A DNA stretch of 64,000 bases from Aphelocoma coerulescens (lineage: Eukaryota > Chordata > Aves > Passeriformes > Corvidae): assembly GCF_041296385.1 (NCBI RefSeq), contig NC_091023.1, positions 21,542,924 through 21,606,923 on the forward strand, read 5' to 3'. Below, in pieces: positions 50,367-62,371 of the stretch. A program made the position numbers and the translations under genes. The notes beneath the pieces are model-generated. The model was not told the DNA's origin, did no database searches, and saw only the letters and a program-made list of their open reading frames with translations. The stretch's first letter is position 1, and each line of letters starts with the position of its first letter.

Positions 50367-53300
50367 TCAATGATGAAAAAACACTGGTTACTTACCCTGG
50401 AGGCAGAAACTCCAGTTCTTCTGTGCCAAACTGCTCCATCTCCACCAGTGATTCACAACCTCTGCTCTCCATTGCCAGGTTTACCTTTTTTATTTAGTCC
50501 AAAGGCTCTTTAGCCCACAATAACAACAATAAGCTCAGAGTGAAACTTAGTCTGATCTTTCTAAGGCTTTAACTGTTAAACCAGACTCCTCTTCCACACC
50601 TTCTGCCTAGCTCACATGAGACATTTCCTACCTTTTAACAGGCCTTGAGTGCCCCTCCCCTGCAGCCAGGAGAGCTCAGGAGAGCATAACCGATCCCTGC
50701 AATGTCAGAGGGCAACTGAGAGAAGAGAAGCAGCTGGGGTACAGCCAGCAAATATTTACGTTGCAGCTCCCAAAGTGAAGCCCTCAGACTGAAAGGGCTG
50801 AGCAGCTATAACCCTAAACCTCCTAAGCAACCTCTGCTTGCCACCACCTTTTAAAAGGTGCTTCTCATCAGGTCAGGCTCAGGTGCTGCAGAGGAAGAGC
50901 CCTCCTGGCAGCCCTGCATCAAACAGCTGCCTTTGCAAGGCAGGTGGACATTCAGGCTCTCCTTCCTGGCTTCAGCTATTTCAGTGGGTAATTCTGTAAC
51001 ACCTCCCCTGGGTGAATCTGGCCCCAAGCAAATGCAGTGACTGATAGCTAAAAGCCAATGGAACTTCTTAATTAATGTCAGTGGGTACAGAATGAAGTCC
51101 TTAAAGAAGTTAATTAAAATTGAGGGGTTTGGTGCAATGTAAGGATGAATCATGTGCTTCATGTATTAATACATAACTAAAAAGAAACCCCAAAACAGTA
51201 GCTTTGGTTCAGGAGTATTACGAAGCTCCAGAGCTGAAAGAATGAAAATCCAGAATGCTCTTTACTGCATTTTAACAATAAATACTCAACGGAAAATAAT
51301 ATCTGATAAGAGAGTTTTTCACCATTTGGAGAGGAACAGTAAAAATATTCAAAGACCTTTTACAGTTCAGACCAACATACAGCTGTTTGCTGATTCAGGT
51401 TTAACCCTGAATCTGTAGCAGCAAATCAAACCAGATTCAGCTGAGACACAAACCAGAGCAAACAGCTCCAATGTCAGGCCCCACACCTGCTGCCAGCACT
51501 TGAATCTCAGGCCATGGAACCTGTCCCTGGTTGCCACCCTACTCCACTGCATCTGCCTTCTGCTGCAACTTTCAAAGAAACATTAGTAGCAACATTTCTT
51601 TTTGATTTTGTCCTTGAAAATTAATGCTCAGTGAGCCGCTGAGACACACGGGCTGGTCTTGCTAGATATTAAGTGCTCTCTTTTTCCATGGACTAAGTGC
51701 CTCTCAGAACCAAGATAGGAATCAAAATAAAGCACACAATCAGATGCTATTCAAGTAGATTATTTTATTTTTTCCCATGTTTAAGTTGTTGATAGACAGA
51801 TGCAAAAGACTGTATCTCTTCACACCTCATTAAGTTTTATCTTTGGCACCTTAAATTTAAAAAGTTCCCAGAAGATTAACACTGTTGTTACACTTTCTGT
51901 CTTAGAAGGGGGGAAAAAAAAAGTGTCATGTGTTTTGGAGTTTTTTAAGCCCTGGATGAATAATGATTCAAAAATAAAAAATAAAAAAAAAGTGTGGTAT
52001 AAGTACCAAATATAGCAGATATGTGACTAAGTAAGTGATCTCAGTGTTCCCCACAACCTGTTGTTACTGAGCACTGAGGGGAGATAAATTCCTCCAGCTG
52101 CTGAATTACAGGTTATCAAAGTATGGGGAGGGCTGTTTGCCTTGTAAGCAGGTTTTGGTGTGGTCTGAGGAGCTGTGGGTCCGTGTTGGAAGACACATTA
52201 CAGGAGAGGTTAATGGGGATTTGGTTTAGGTCTAGTCAATTCTCTGTTGGCTGATAATTAAGATAAACTGCTCGATTTAAAGCTGGGCAGGGGCAGGAGG
52301 GAGTTTGGTGGTTGTAATGGCCCAAACAATTATGTCTTGTAGACTAATGCTTTCCTGCTGTGTTATCTAAGATAACTTTCATATGAGTCACAGAATTTGA
52401 TCCTAATTTGGGTTGTTTTTGTAAGTGAAGCCTTTTACATTTTTCTTTGTATCTGAAGCTTTTTTTTAGGTAAACACCTCTACATTAATCCAGAGATAGC
52501 ATGAGATAACCTTGCTGTTGCAGTTACAAGTTTCCCAGAAGACAAATGTTTCCACTATAAAAGAAACTAATCTAATTATTCCACTCACATTGCTTCTTGC
52601 ATGTTAAGTAATACTCGTTCCATTTGATCCTGCAGTGAACCCAGTAATTTATACACCCACCACCTCATTAGACCTTTGGAGCATCCCATACAGTCTACCT
52701 TCAAGACCTGCAGTGCACCTAGGAATTGTTACTGCTTTCATGGACCAAATTTGTCAGACCAGCTATCCCCTTGCAGACACACAATTCTGGCATAAAAAAC
52801 AAGTTCTCCTTATCAGCTAAGTTATGCAAGCTCTGAGGAAGATAGCAGGTTCTCTGCACCCAGTGGTTTAACCTTCTCCAAAGTAAATGGTTCATCAGTT
52901 TTAAGTCCAAATCCAGTACACACTTGTGGGAGCAATTTCCAAAGGTAGGGAAGCCTCCCTGTATGGATGCTTTTCCCCTCATACATAAATAGGCATGTGG
53001 TCATTTGGATTGGTGAGCTGAATGCATGAGAATGCAGTATTAGCCATAAAATCAAAGGAATTCTACTCTAAATTGGTTTGAATTGAATTGAAAAGAATTG
53101 GTTTTTCCCTCATGTGGAGTTAAACTTGTCACTACTGCTGTTTCATCCAGGAGAAAATACAGGTAGATGCTATCTCTCTTCAAGCCAGACCATTTTAAAA
53201 AGAGATCTTAATTAATACTTATGAGATTTGTTTGGGAATCCTAAGGCTTGTAACACTTCCTCATGTGAGTCTCACTACATTTTAAGTAGTACACATTTTA

Positions 53301-55705
53301 AACAAAAAATTGTCCTAGCAGGTAACATGGCAGCACTTAGTTTCTCAGTACCCACCATAAAATATCAAAGATTAAATACTAAAAGGTAGTTATTAAATAG
53401 CTACACAGCTTTAAAGACTCATGTTCTGAACTTGTACTGCACTTACCACTTTTTAAAGTAGAGTTGAAACTTGTAAGTGAAAGCATATTTCCTTCCATAC
53501 ACAGTATATGGTATACAGAATTAAGAAGCTTTGGCTTACATGAATCCACAGGGACTCATTACTTCTCCAGTCAGTCCATGTTTCTATTACAAAGCCATTT
53601 GCCACAGCTTGCAAAATATTCAGATCTGGATTGTGTTTGATTATGTGGAGTAATTCTAATTTTATTCAACCCTTTCTTTAAAATAATATTCATGTAAAAT
53701 CCATGTTCATATTTTACATAAACTAGTTGCACCACAAATTCAAATTATTTTCCAGATCAGTTGTGTTCGCATTCTTTAGAAAAGCGCCTCTGATATTAAA
53801 GCAGTTCTGACTCTCTAATTAAAATTTAGGAATTTAGGAATGCACGATCATGTTAGCATCCGATCTGAGCCACCCTTCTGATAATAATATAATCTCATCT
53901 CCCCATGTCCTAAGGGGATCCCATTCTTTCTCTTTCCTATCCCTTCCACATCATCTCTCATTTCATTTTCTTGTCTCTTTAGAGAAAAAAATTTTCAAAG
54001 TATAAAAGCCCATCACTTTGGAACAAATGTTATATTGAATCTTTTTCATCTTTCAAGTTTTGTGTCTTAAAAACAACACACCCTCTTTGAGAAGAACCTC
54101 TTTAGTACTATGTCCACACAACAAAGGCTCCATAAGATAAGCACAAATTCTTTATAGCAGTAAATGTCTTAATAAACATTTTTCTAACTGTTCTGTAATA
54201 ACTTGAAGGAATCAGAACTTTGTCATCAAGTTGTCTGATAGCACTTTGCTTGCATTTAACAGACTGGTGAGTACATAACTTTGTAGAAAAGCAAACTCAG
54301 AATATTATCTAAGTTTTATATATGTGTCTGCTTTTGAAAAGGAAGTACTGTTGGAGATTCAAAATGAAGAATTCATTTGTCTCAGAGCAGGCTCCTGAGC
54401 ACATCTCAGCCAATATGAGTGAAGCAGGCTGGTCAGAGAAGGGGAAACAGGAAGCTTAACCCAAAAAATTGGAATCTGTTGGAATCTCCAGCACACTGGA
54501 CACAATGAACATTGTGTGGGCATGAGAGAGGCACATCCTCCTAAACTACTGGATAGACAACCCCAGAGCCAACATCTGCACAGGAGCTGAGGGCTGGTTT
54601 CCTTCTGGCTGAGCTGCATCTGCCAGAGCTGGGTCAGTGTTTTCAGGAGCAGATGCAGAGCCTCTTCTTGGCCGCAAAGGCCAACGACACACAACCCAAC
54701 AGATGTAAAGACCATTTTGAGTCCTGGGAGAGCAAGACAAGATTGTTTTCACAGTTTCCTTTTTGTGTCAGGAGCCCTGTTGGTGTTCAACTCTGCTCAG
54801 TTTGTTGTGTTGTTGAACTTGATATAATTGACAAACTGTCCTAGAAATCTTCTTGCCAACATCTCAGTGCTTTATAGGTCATCAATCTCAGCCTCCTTGG
54901 ATGGTTCTATTCCATAAATGCAAGCCAGTACAACAAAAAAGGACCAAGGGAGTGGAAAGTCAAGTCTTACCTACTCCACTTTAGCTTTGCCAGGGCTGGT
55001 AACTAAAGGATCTGGCTGCCCCAGAAAGAAGCCCCAAATCTCAGCATGACAGGGTAGTTTAATTCATGGTGAGAGAGGTGTGGTTGTAGATAGTTGTGAA
55101 GATCTTTGCTAGACATCATTATGCTTTCTAGGTAAATTGGGACCTTTCTAGCTCAGATGAAAAATGAGCAACAAAGCAATGCATACTCCTGGAAAATCAG
55201 CTGTGCCTAACGAGGGTTGAGGTGAACAGGGCAAAGGTATCTGTGAGATTGCAGGAATGCCTTTGGAAAAGTGGCTTCCCTGGACTCTCCAGAGCAGCGA
55301 GCTCAGCTCGCTAGCCTTTGCTATGAGAGAAGATGGTGATGATGTGGGGATTCTCACCCTCAGACAAGCAAAAATAACCCCCACCTGTTCTGCAGTGAGT
55401 GAATTCATCCAGAGATTACAGATCAAATCCTGCTCTGCTTCACTGCACGTGTATAAAGCCCTCACCTTCCATTTCTTTATGGAACTGGATATTCCAAGGA
55501 GTGAGGCTACAGCTGTGGACTACTGTGGACATTTAATGGCATAATTGAGAGTTATAAACCAGTTCTCAAAAATGACTTGCTCCTTGAGCAATCTATTTAG
55601 TGGGAATATGACTCACACCTTGCTCTGTCTGACAGAATCCAGCCCTTGGCTCCCTGGTAATGGAGATGGATATGCAAATCCACCAGTGGCTCCTGTACTG
55701 CTCAG

Positions 55706-56012
55706 TGCCTCGGGGCTCTCAAGTTTCCAATTCGTGCACTTGGAATAAGAGCTCTTGCTGCAACCATCGCGTGTAGTCAGCTGGAACGTGAGAGATCATT
55801 TCAGAGGAATGTGCAGTCCCCTGTATTTTTCACTATACCACAGAACAAGAACTTTCATGAACATAAATCTGATTACCTGGGATGGCTCAGACGAGTACAT
55901 GCCAGAGTGCCACACCGCCCCGCTTGTATTGATTCTGAGTTTGAGTGGTACATGCACCACAAAACAAATCTATTGCCACACTTGGAGAATGAAATCCCTG
56001 AAATTTATACAG
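55706..56012 (+). other. Candidate internal coding exon, unconfirmed
   Basis: One plus-strand phase is open from 55661 to a TAA at 56018-56020. Within it are an acceptor-like TCCTGTACTGCTCAG ending at 55705 and a good donor, ACAG|GTCAGT, after 56012, giving a 307-base exon. The frame includes ALGIRALAATIACSQLERER and later NLLPHLENEIPEIYTG. The stretch keeps several CpGs. I recognise no family. Against it: His is over-represented, an alternative phase (55755-56096) is also open for 113 codons, and no partner exon is certain. A composition effect could explain both open phases. Confidence 0.25.
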
Positions 56013-56274
56013 GTCAGTAAACACAACTTCCCTGCTGTAAAATTTTTATCACATGTCCTGCTTTCCTCATCCTTTATAGGGCTGAGATACACCTGATACA
56101 TTTACCAGTGTATTACAGTGTGGTAACATATTTACTCTATTAAGCAGTGTTGTCTGATTCCCTTCCTGAGCAAAGGAAACATAAATAATGTGAACACCAG
56201 TGAGAACAACAGAGAATGGGGATTAAAAAGCTCAAGTCAACAGAGGAAAATTTCTGGATAGCCCAAAGATATGT

Positions 56275-56684
56275 AGAATCATAGAATTATTTGGGTGTGA
56301 AAGATGTTTAGGATCACCGAGTCCCACAACTAAACCATGTCCCCAAGTGCCACCTTTACACACCTTTTCAATACCTCCAAGGCTGGTGATGTCACCACTT
56401 CCCTGGGAAGCATGTTCCTCTGCTCAGCATTTTTGGTGAAGAAATTTTTCCTAATACCCCATCTAAACCTCCCCTGGTGCAACTGGAGGCCGTTTCCTCT
56501 TGTCCTGTCACTTGTTACTTGGGAGCAGAGCCTGACCCCCACCTGGTGACAGCCTCCTGTCAGGGAGTTACAGAGAGCAGTAAGCTCCCTCCTGAGCCTC
56601 CTTTTCTCCAGGCTGAGCCCCCAGTTCCCTCAGCTGCTCCTGATTAGACTTGTGCTCCAGACCCTTCACCAGCTTCATTGCTCT
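56275..56684 (-). mobile_element. CR1 LINE 3' end, 5'-truncated, diverged
   Basis: The plus strand reads as a reverse-complemented CR1: AGAATCATAGAATTATTTGG, then TTCCCTGGGAAGCATGTTCC, GAAGAAATTTTTCCTAATAC, TTTCCTCTTGTCCTGTCACT, CTTTTCTCCAGGCTGAGCCC and TTCACCAGCTTCATTGCTCT. About 410 bp remain, all from the 3' end, without reverse transcriptase. It reaches further 5' than the copy at 29171-29460, and the two differ enough to suggest different CR1 subfamilies. Confidence 0.9.
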
Positions 56685-56724
56685 CGTAAGTAGAAGCAGA
56701 TTGAAGTAGAAAACAGGTGCTGAA

Positions 56725-56727
<3 letters not shown>

Positions 56728-56760
<33 letters not shown>
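56728..56760. repeat. Poly-A run (33 A)
   Basis: Uninterrupted A33, about 43 bases past the 5'-truncated edge of the minus-strand CR1. CR1 has no poly-A tail and the element's 3' end is on the other side, so this is not its tail. The longest homopolymer in the window; length is likely variable. Confidence 0.85.
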
Positions 56761-56761
<1 letters not shown>

Positions 56762-59643
56762 AGTAAAAACATACTGTAAAAACAATTTATCTAACAGACA
56801 CCCAGCATGATTGTCCTGGCAAAGCTCTGTCTATATGTTATTCTTCTTCCTTTGCTCTTTCTTACCCCAAACTTAGTGCAAGGGTTTCATATCTACGTGC
56901 TGCCATTGCAAACTCCCAATTACAGCTTTTTTTCTATAGAATATTTTCAGTGATAACTCCTATGTTGAGAGAGATTTTCTCTCCCTCCTCAAATAACTTT
57001 ATAGAGGAGCACTGCTGGGGGAGAAAGAGGCACATCCATAGCTGGGTAGTGGAAATCCTATAGCATCACAGCAATTAGCAGGGGGAGCTCTGTGCCAGAC
57101 CCTGGTGTGCTGAAGAAGTAATTTTAACCAGTGAGGCACATGGAATTTCTGCATGGCTATCAATATTAACATTTTGATGTCATTTTTATTATCAACATTA
57201 TGTCAATATTTCCATTAAAACTCCATCCACAAATGCTTTAAAATAGAAAAGTCCCTTAAAGTGTAGGCATTCATAAAAGGTCAGCCTTTGAACACTTCTT
57301 TAAACACAGAAGTTTTTGAAAAGCACACTCTCAACTCTATGCAGCTAATTTCAGAATTGGAGAGGAATTGACCAGTGTCTGTTTCTCTCACGTACCATCC
57401 TGATTTTTTAAGCACTGAAATACAGAAGTGAAAAACATTTTCTAGTGCCACAGAGCACAAAAAGAATCCAAACAAAGAGCTGAAACATTATGAAGTCTCT
57501 TTTAAATTTTTACATTTTATGCCAGGCAGAACAGCAAACTTGCAATTATAATAGCAGAAATTCAGAAAACAGAATAACCCTTCCCAGACCACAACCCAAC
57601 ATCAGAGCACCTGTGATTTAACTCATGGAAAGGGTGAGAATCGGGATTTCTGCTGTGCTGAGCCCACTTCAAACAGCTGGGGCTGTAAATTGCCTCAAGC
57701 ATAAGCATTTATATCAGCATTTCATGTTGGTAAACTGGATTGCCTGCATGCAGTTTGATGGAGGTTTTTCCCATTTTCAGAAGTTATAGTTATCCCATAA
57801 ATTGTGTGACCTTCCCCAGTTTACCCACCAATTACTGCCTATAAGATATTTTATTACAATCCAAACTATAAAACACTCAAGCAGAAAGGATCTACCATTT
57901 TATCTTGGAGCACAAGGGCAAGAAGTGCTACTAATTTGCAGCTAAAGATGGAGCTACTGCAGGTCCCAATTTCAGCTTAATTAAACCCTAATCCTTTAAC
58001 CATTTAACACATGTAGCCCAAGCCTACATAAAAATCAGCAAAGAGGCCTTGTCTCACACAACATTCCCACACCAGCTTTACATTTCCTTGGGAGATGCAT
58101 TTTGCAGGTAATGCTCAGGTAGCTTGTAGCACCAGCAAGTGCCCTTGTAAGGACTGAGCTAGAGGTGTTCTCCCTAATAGCCCCCAGTCCTCCCTTTTCT
58201 CTCTCCCTGCTAATCCCATACCTGCTGCAGCTGTAGTGATCAATCACCCCTTTTCCAGGATCTTTTCCACCCCTTTTTCTGGGATGCTTTTTGGCCTTTA
58301 ACTCTGCAACCCGAGTCTATGTCAAAGAACTGTACAGAGTTCAATCAAATCTTTCTGAGGTCCTCGTAACTACAGTTTGTGAACACAAGTTTTTAATCAT
58401 TTAGCTTTGACCCATCATGTTTCACTGTAAGCATATGCACATTATATCAATACCTTGCACAAGGGTGCTCAGTTAAAATGGAATTATGTCTTTAGCTGTT
58501 CAGATGGACTGTGGTGAAAAAGAAAGCACCATTTTTTCATGTCACCAGCAACTGCACTCCTGAAACCAGCATTATACTGAGAAATAAAAATGTGTTTTCC
58601 CACACTAAGAGATCCTTTCAGCAATCACCATGCTGCTACTACAAATTTCTTTCTGCCTTTCCTGTTTGTGCTGCTGGTTTGCCCTAGAATTCCTCAGCTC
58701 TCTCTAAAGAAGGCAGAAGCCAGGATATCTATAGAAATTGAAATGTAAATTGTGGAATATGCTCTATACAAACAGCTGAGGTCAGAAAGGAAAGAAGGCT
58801 GCTAAGGTAGGTTGGCACATCTTGTCATATTGCACCAACACAGATCTCCTGGCTGCTGTTCTGGCCTCTAAATTATGCCAAATGTAAATTAACTCTTATT
58901 ACTGCCACATTCCATGATCTCCCCAGTGCCCCCCATTAGAAAGGAACTATTTGATAGAGAATATCTTTAATGCCTTTTCTTGATCTATTGTTGCCATGCA
59001 TCTGTTATTCAGCTGTGTAAAGTAATTAAGGAATAATCTCATGGAAAGAAGAGCAGAGTTATCTCTTAGGAACGTGTGTGAGCATACAAAAAATCACTAT
59101 CAAAAAGTACTTTAGTAAAAAAAGTTAGACCTGCTACCACCTTATGTCAATTCTGCAGTTAATTGCAAATGCAGATTTTGAGAGGGGAACTACTGTGCAC
59201 AGTAGACTTGTCTATTCAGAAGAATAAATAGGTCTTAGTTGTGAGATGATAGCAAGAATTCTAATTTCAGAATAAAACTCTGCTTGATTTTTCACAGAAA
59301 GTTTTTACTTTCAGCTGGCTTGCCACTACCCTCTGCCATGTACGAAAATCTCACCACATCTGAAGAGTTCTGCAACACAGCACAGGACAGTGAGCTATAA
59401 ATAAAAACCATTTTATTGTTATTGTTGTTTTTTTCAAGTATGTTTTTTAAAAACAAGCAAGGCACGGGAATGAGACAAGCGTGCCCATACCAGTGCTGGT
59501 TCATGTATGTGTGTGTGCAACACCACAGACTCAGGAGAGGCTCTGCAATTACTAAAAGCTTCCTTTTGAAGCCAACAATTCTCCACTTTAACCATCTGTA
59601 ACAAAGTAACTATAGTTCTGTTTAGCTTTTTCCTCCTTTCAAG
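56761..59643. other. Non-coding stretch, no gene recognised
   Basis: Short open frames only (for example 57281-57475 minus and 58035-58247 minus), none with a family signature. An ATTATTATTGTT-like T-rich patch is near 59410. A strong pyrimidine tract at the right edge leads into the candidate exon at 59644. Confidence 0.5.
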
Positions 59644-59857
59644 CTTTACTTCACATTTATTAAAAGATCCTTTGAAGCAAAGGCTTGCTTGGGTGAAGCC
59701 TGTTATTAAACAAGCCGAAATTGCTGCTTTCATTGTGGCACTTAATTGGGATGTTGTGCGTCAGGAGCCATTAGAGCTCTCCCGTGGTGCAGTTGGTAAT
59801 GCCGTGTTGTGCCATATGGGAAGGCTAAAGCTTGGAAACGATTTTTGGGATGTTTGA
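59644..59857 (+). other. Candidate terminal coding exon, unconfirmed
   Basis: A strong acceptor-like tract (TAGCTTTTTCCTCCTTTCAAG, AG at 59642-59643) is followed by 70 open codons to TGA at 59855-59857. The frame starts FTSHLLKDPLKQRLAWVKPV and ends GRLKLGNDFWDV. The translation has balanced composition with helix-like hydrophobic spacing around AEIAAFIVALNWDVV, and the DNA keeps several CpGs, unlike the AT-rich flanks. No family is recognised, and no AATAAA follows within the next few hundred bases that I could find. It may instead be a conserved non-coding element that happens to be open, since the CpG-retaining composition continues to about 59960. Confidence 0.25.
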
Positions 59858-62244
59858 TTTTTGTGTCAACGGAATCTGAGACGAAAAATAAGGTGAATCT
59901 GAGCTCCAGGGACTGAATGCACAGGTTGAGAAACTCTTCGATGTCCCCCGGTGGCTGACAGAATCTGTGGGGTTTAAAAAGTGTCTCCTGTTAGTCACAG
60001 ACTTAATTGTGTGATGGGCAGGTGCAACCAGGTAATTAATATTGCTTCTCCCTAGGTGATTATCTTAGATTATTGTGTTAGCCACAAGAACTTTCCTGTG
60101 GCAGAAAGTGATAGAAAACCTGGAAGGGACCTGCAAAAATTGCTGGAAGGAAGATTTAAATTTAACATTTCCATGATGCAACAGCAATGGGAGTACTTTT
60201 GCAACTGCTGTAGATATTAGGAGGATATTTAAATGCTAGGGATATATGATTTATGTATGTTTTTATCATTAATGTTACTATAAATATTCAGCATAGTCTT
60301 TTAAAAAAGTAATGCCATCCTTGCTTTCTGAATAGAGCCCCAAATTTATGGGAGGTTGACAATGGAAGATTTTTAATACTTTTTATGACTAATTAAAATG
60401 AATTCTGTTTCCAGGCATACTGGGCTATAAGGATCATGGATTGGAAGCTCATTCTATCTTTCAAATTAAATTTCATTAATTGGAAATAAATAGAGTGTTC
60501 AGAACTTGTTTATTATTGCTACTTTAATTTCCTGCAGAAAATATCTTCATTTTTCCCCCTCAGTTATTTCTGACTTAATTAATAAACTGCCTCAAAAATA
60601 AACTAGTTTTGCTAGGTGTAATAGTCTGGATGTCAGGGCTGGGTTACGTCTCCCTCTTTAAGAATAATAGCTGCAGGCTGGATTGCATTTTTAGTGCAGC
60701 TCTTCAATGGATCCCTCCATCTCTGCCTCTGATTCCTGCAGCAGATTTTTACAACTGAAGCTCCATTACATTCATAAAGCATTGCCTGACCTTCTAGTTG
60801 ATAGATTTTAGGCCAGAGCTGGCTCGAACTCACAGCAGAGCATCTAAAAATAATTCTACCTTCAACATTGTTGCGCTATTTGTAAATCCCCTTATGCAGC
60901 GAGAAACAACAATTACTGGAATGTTGACTATATTTTTCTCCTTCTGCATGAAGATTTACCAGTTCTAAAAAGTGATTGCTATGAAATAGTGAGCAGCCAG
61001 ACTGGCATGTAACGAGGTGCAGAACCTTACTGCAAAATACACTGTCAGTACCAGTGCAGAGCCTCATGAAACATTCAGTCTACTTTATTGAACTGATACA
61101 GCAAGTTGCGCTCAAAATTAAAACTAATTGTTGCAGTAAAAAGGCTAGAAAAAGCACCTAGGGTAAATACTGCCTCTGCCCAAGGAAAATCCTTGGGATT
61201 CAGCTCTAGTAAAAGCAATTCAAAGTATATTCATGGTGTCACGGCTGTACAGATTTGTAGGCAGACCACAAGAAAGTATAGGAGGGCAGGTATGCAAAAA
61301 TGACAATGCTGAGGCTTCTTAGAGACCCCAGAAATGCATAAAGTCAGGCTGGAACTCAAACTTCAGTGCTGGCAAGATTATAATATTTACAATATGAGTA
61401 ATTTATAGCATGGTCAGTTTAGGGTCACATACTACAGGGTCAGAGTTTGCAGTAGAGAAAACCCCTATAATTAATTTTTTTTTTTGTTCCAACTTTATGA
61501 TCATGCTCATACTTTTTTTTTTTTCTTTTTTCAGACTGAATTGTGAAATCAAATGTTTTTCATTGAGGTTATTTTTAATTGGCAACTTTTTAAACCACCC
61601 CACAAAAGCAGGCATCGCTTCAGAGTCTCTCGAACTTCCCATCTGCAATGGCAATGCAGAAATCATCAAAGGCCCAACCAGAACAGCAGAAAAAAATGAA
61701 GATGTGGGAGGTGTTCAAAAAGTAAAAAACCGAAAAAACCTAGAGGTTGCCCAAGGCTTTAGCACTGGCCACCAGTAAATACAAGGAAAACACAGCAGAA
61801 GAAGATTATTTTTGCAAGGTAGATGCTTTTGCTAGGGGCATCTTGGAAAAACTAAAGACAAGTCTTTCCTCAGCTGGAAATTTACTCTAGGCTCCTGTCT
61901 GCTACATGAAGCCAAACTCCAGGAGCAGCAAGCAGAAAAGGCAATCCTCCTAACTAAAGGCGTTTATTTGTCTGTTTGCTTATTTAATTGACATTCTTTT
62001 GAAGGAACTAAGGGCTTCTGCAATTCTCATGTTGAGTGGGGTACCTCCTGAAATTTTTCTGACACCACTGCCTCCATCAGTCAGGGGAAGTAGAAGGCAT
62101 AGTTATGCAAATGAACCATCAGCTTCCCAGGTGAAATCACTCGAGTGGGTGGAGGGGAAACATCTCTTTCTTCTTTTCTGAAAGAGCTATAAAGGTATGC
62201 CATTTCTTTTAATAGGTTTGCCCTTTGAATCTTGTATTTGTAGC
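59858..62244. other. Non-coding stretch with regulatory-like composition
   Basis: No gene is supported. The stretches 59858-60300 and 60840-61140 retain CpGs and carry many TAATTA/ATTA cores, a style common in conserved enhancer DNA near developmental genes. A POU octamer ATGCAAAT is at 62105-62112. Open frames at 61106-61303 and 61410-61778 have no family signature and the second spans T runs. Confidence 0.4.
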
Positions 62245-62371
62245 CAAGAGCTCAAAAGGCAGAGTAAGTGGGAGGGGGGGAGAGAATGGAGGAAAAAGTA
62301 GAGTTGACTAAATAATAGGGAGAAAAAATGAAAGAATAAAAGTAAGAAGAAAAGGGAAAGAATGAAGGGAA
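62245..62371. repeat. Purine-rich (G/A) tract
   Basis: About 125 bases dominated by A and G on the plus strand, including GGGAGGGGGGGAGAG and AAGAAGAAAAGGGAAAG, with only scattered pyrimidines. Polypurine tracts can adopt unusual structures, but this one is interrupted. Confidence 0.65.

Larger units (their letters stand above)
44125..55660. other. Long non-coding stretch
   Basis: No gene is supported. It holds a large A/C-rich island (46581-46752), poly-A (50346-50366), a GC-richer but CpG-poor patch around 50640-51030, octamers at 45930-45937 and a region at 53640-53910 rich in ATTA/TAAT cores. Open frames at 47046-47387 and 55257-55544 overlap other frames and have no family signature. 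The latter is matched by a 105-codon antisense frame at 55148-55465, so low stop density there may just be local composition. Confidence 0.45.

Noticed and set aside
55148..55544. Overlapping sense (95-codon) and antisense (105-codon) frames
   Set aside because: Both strands being open points to local low stop density, and neither translation is recognisable.
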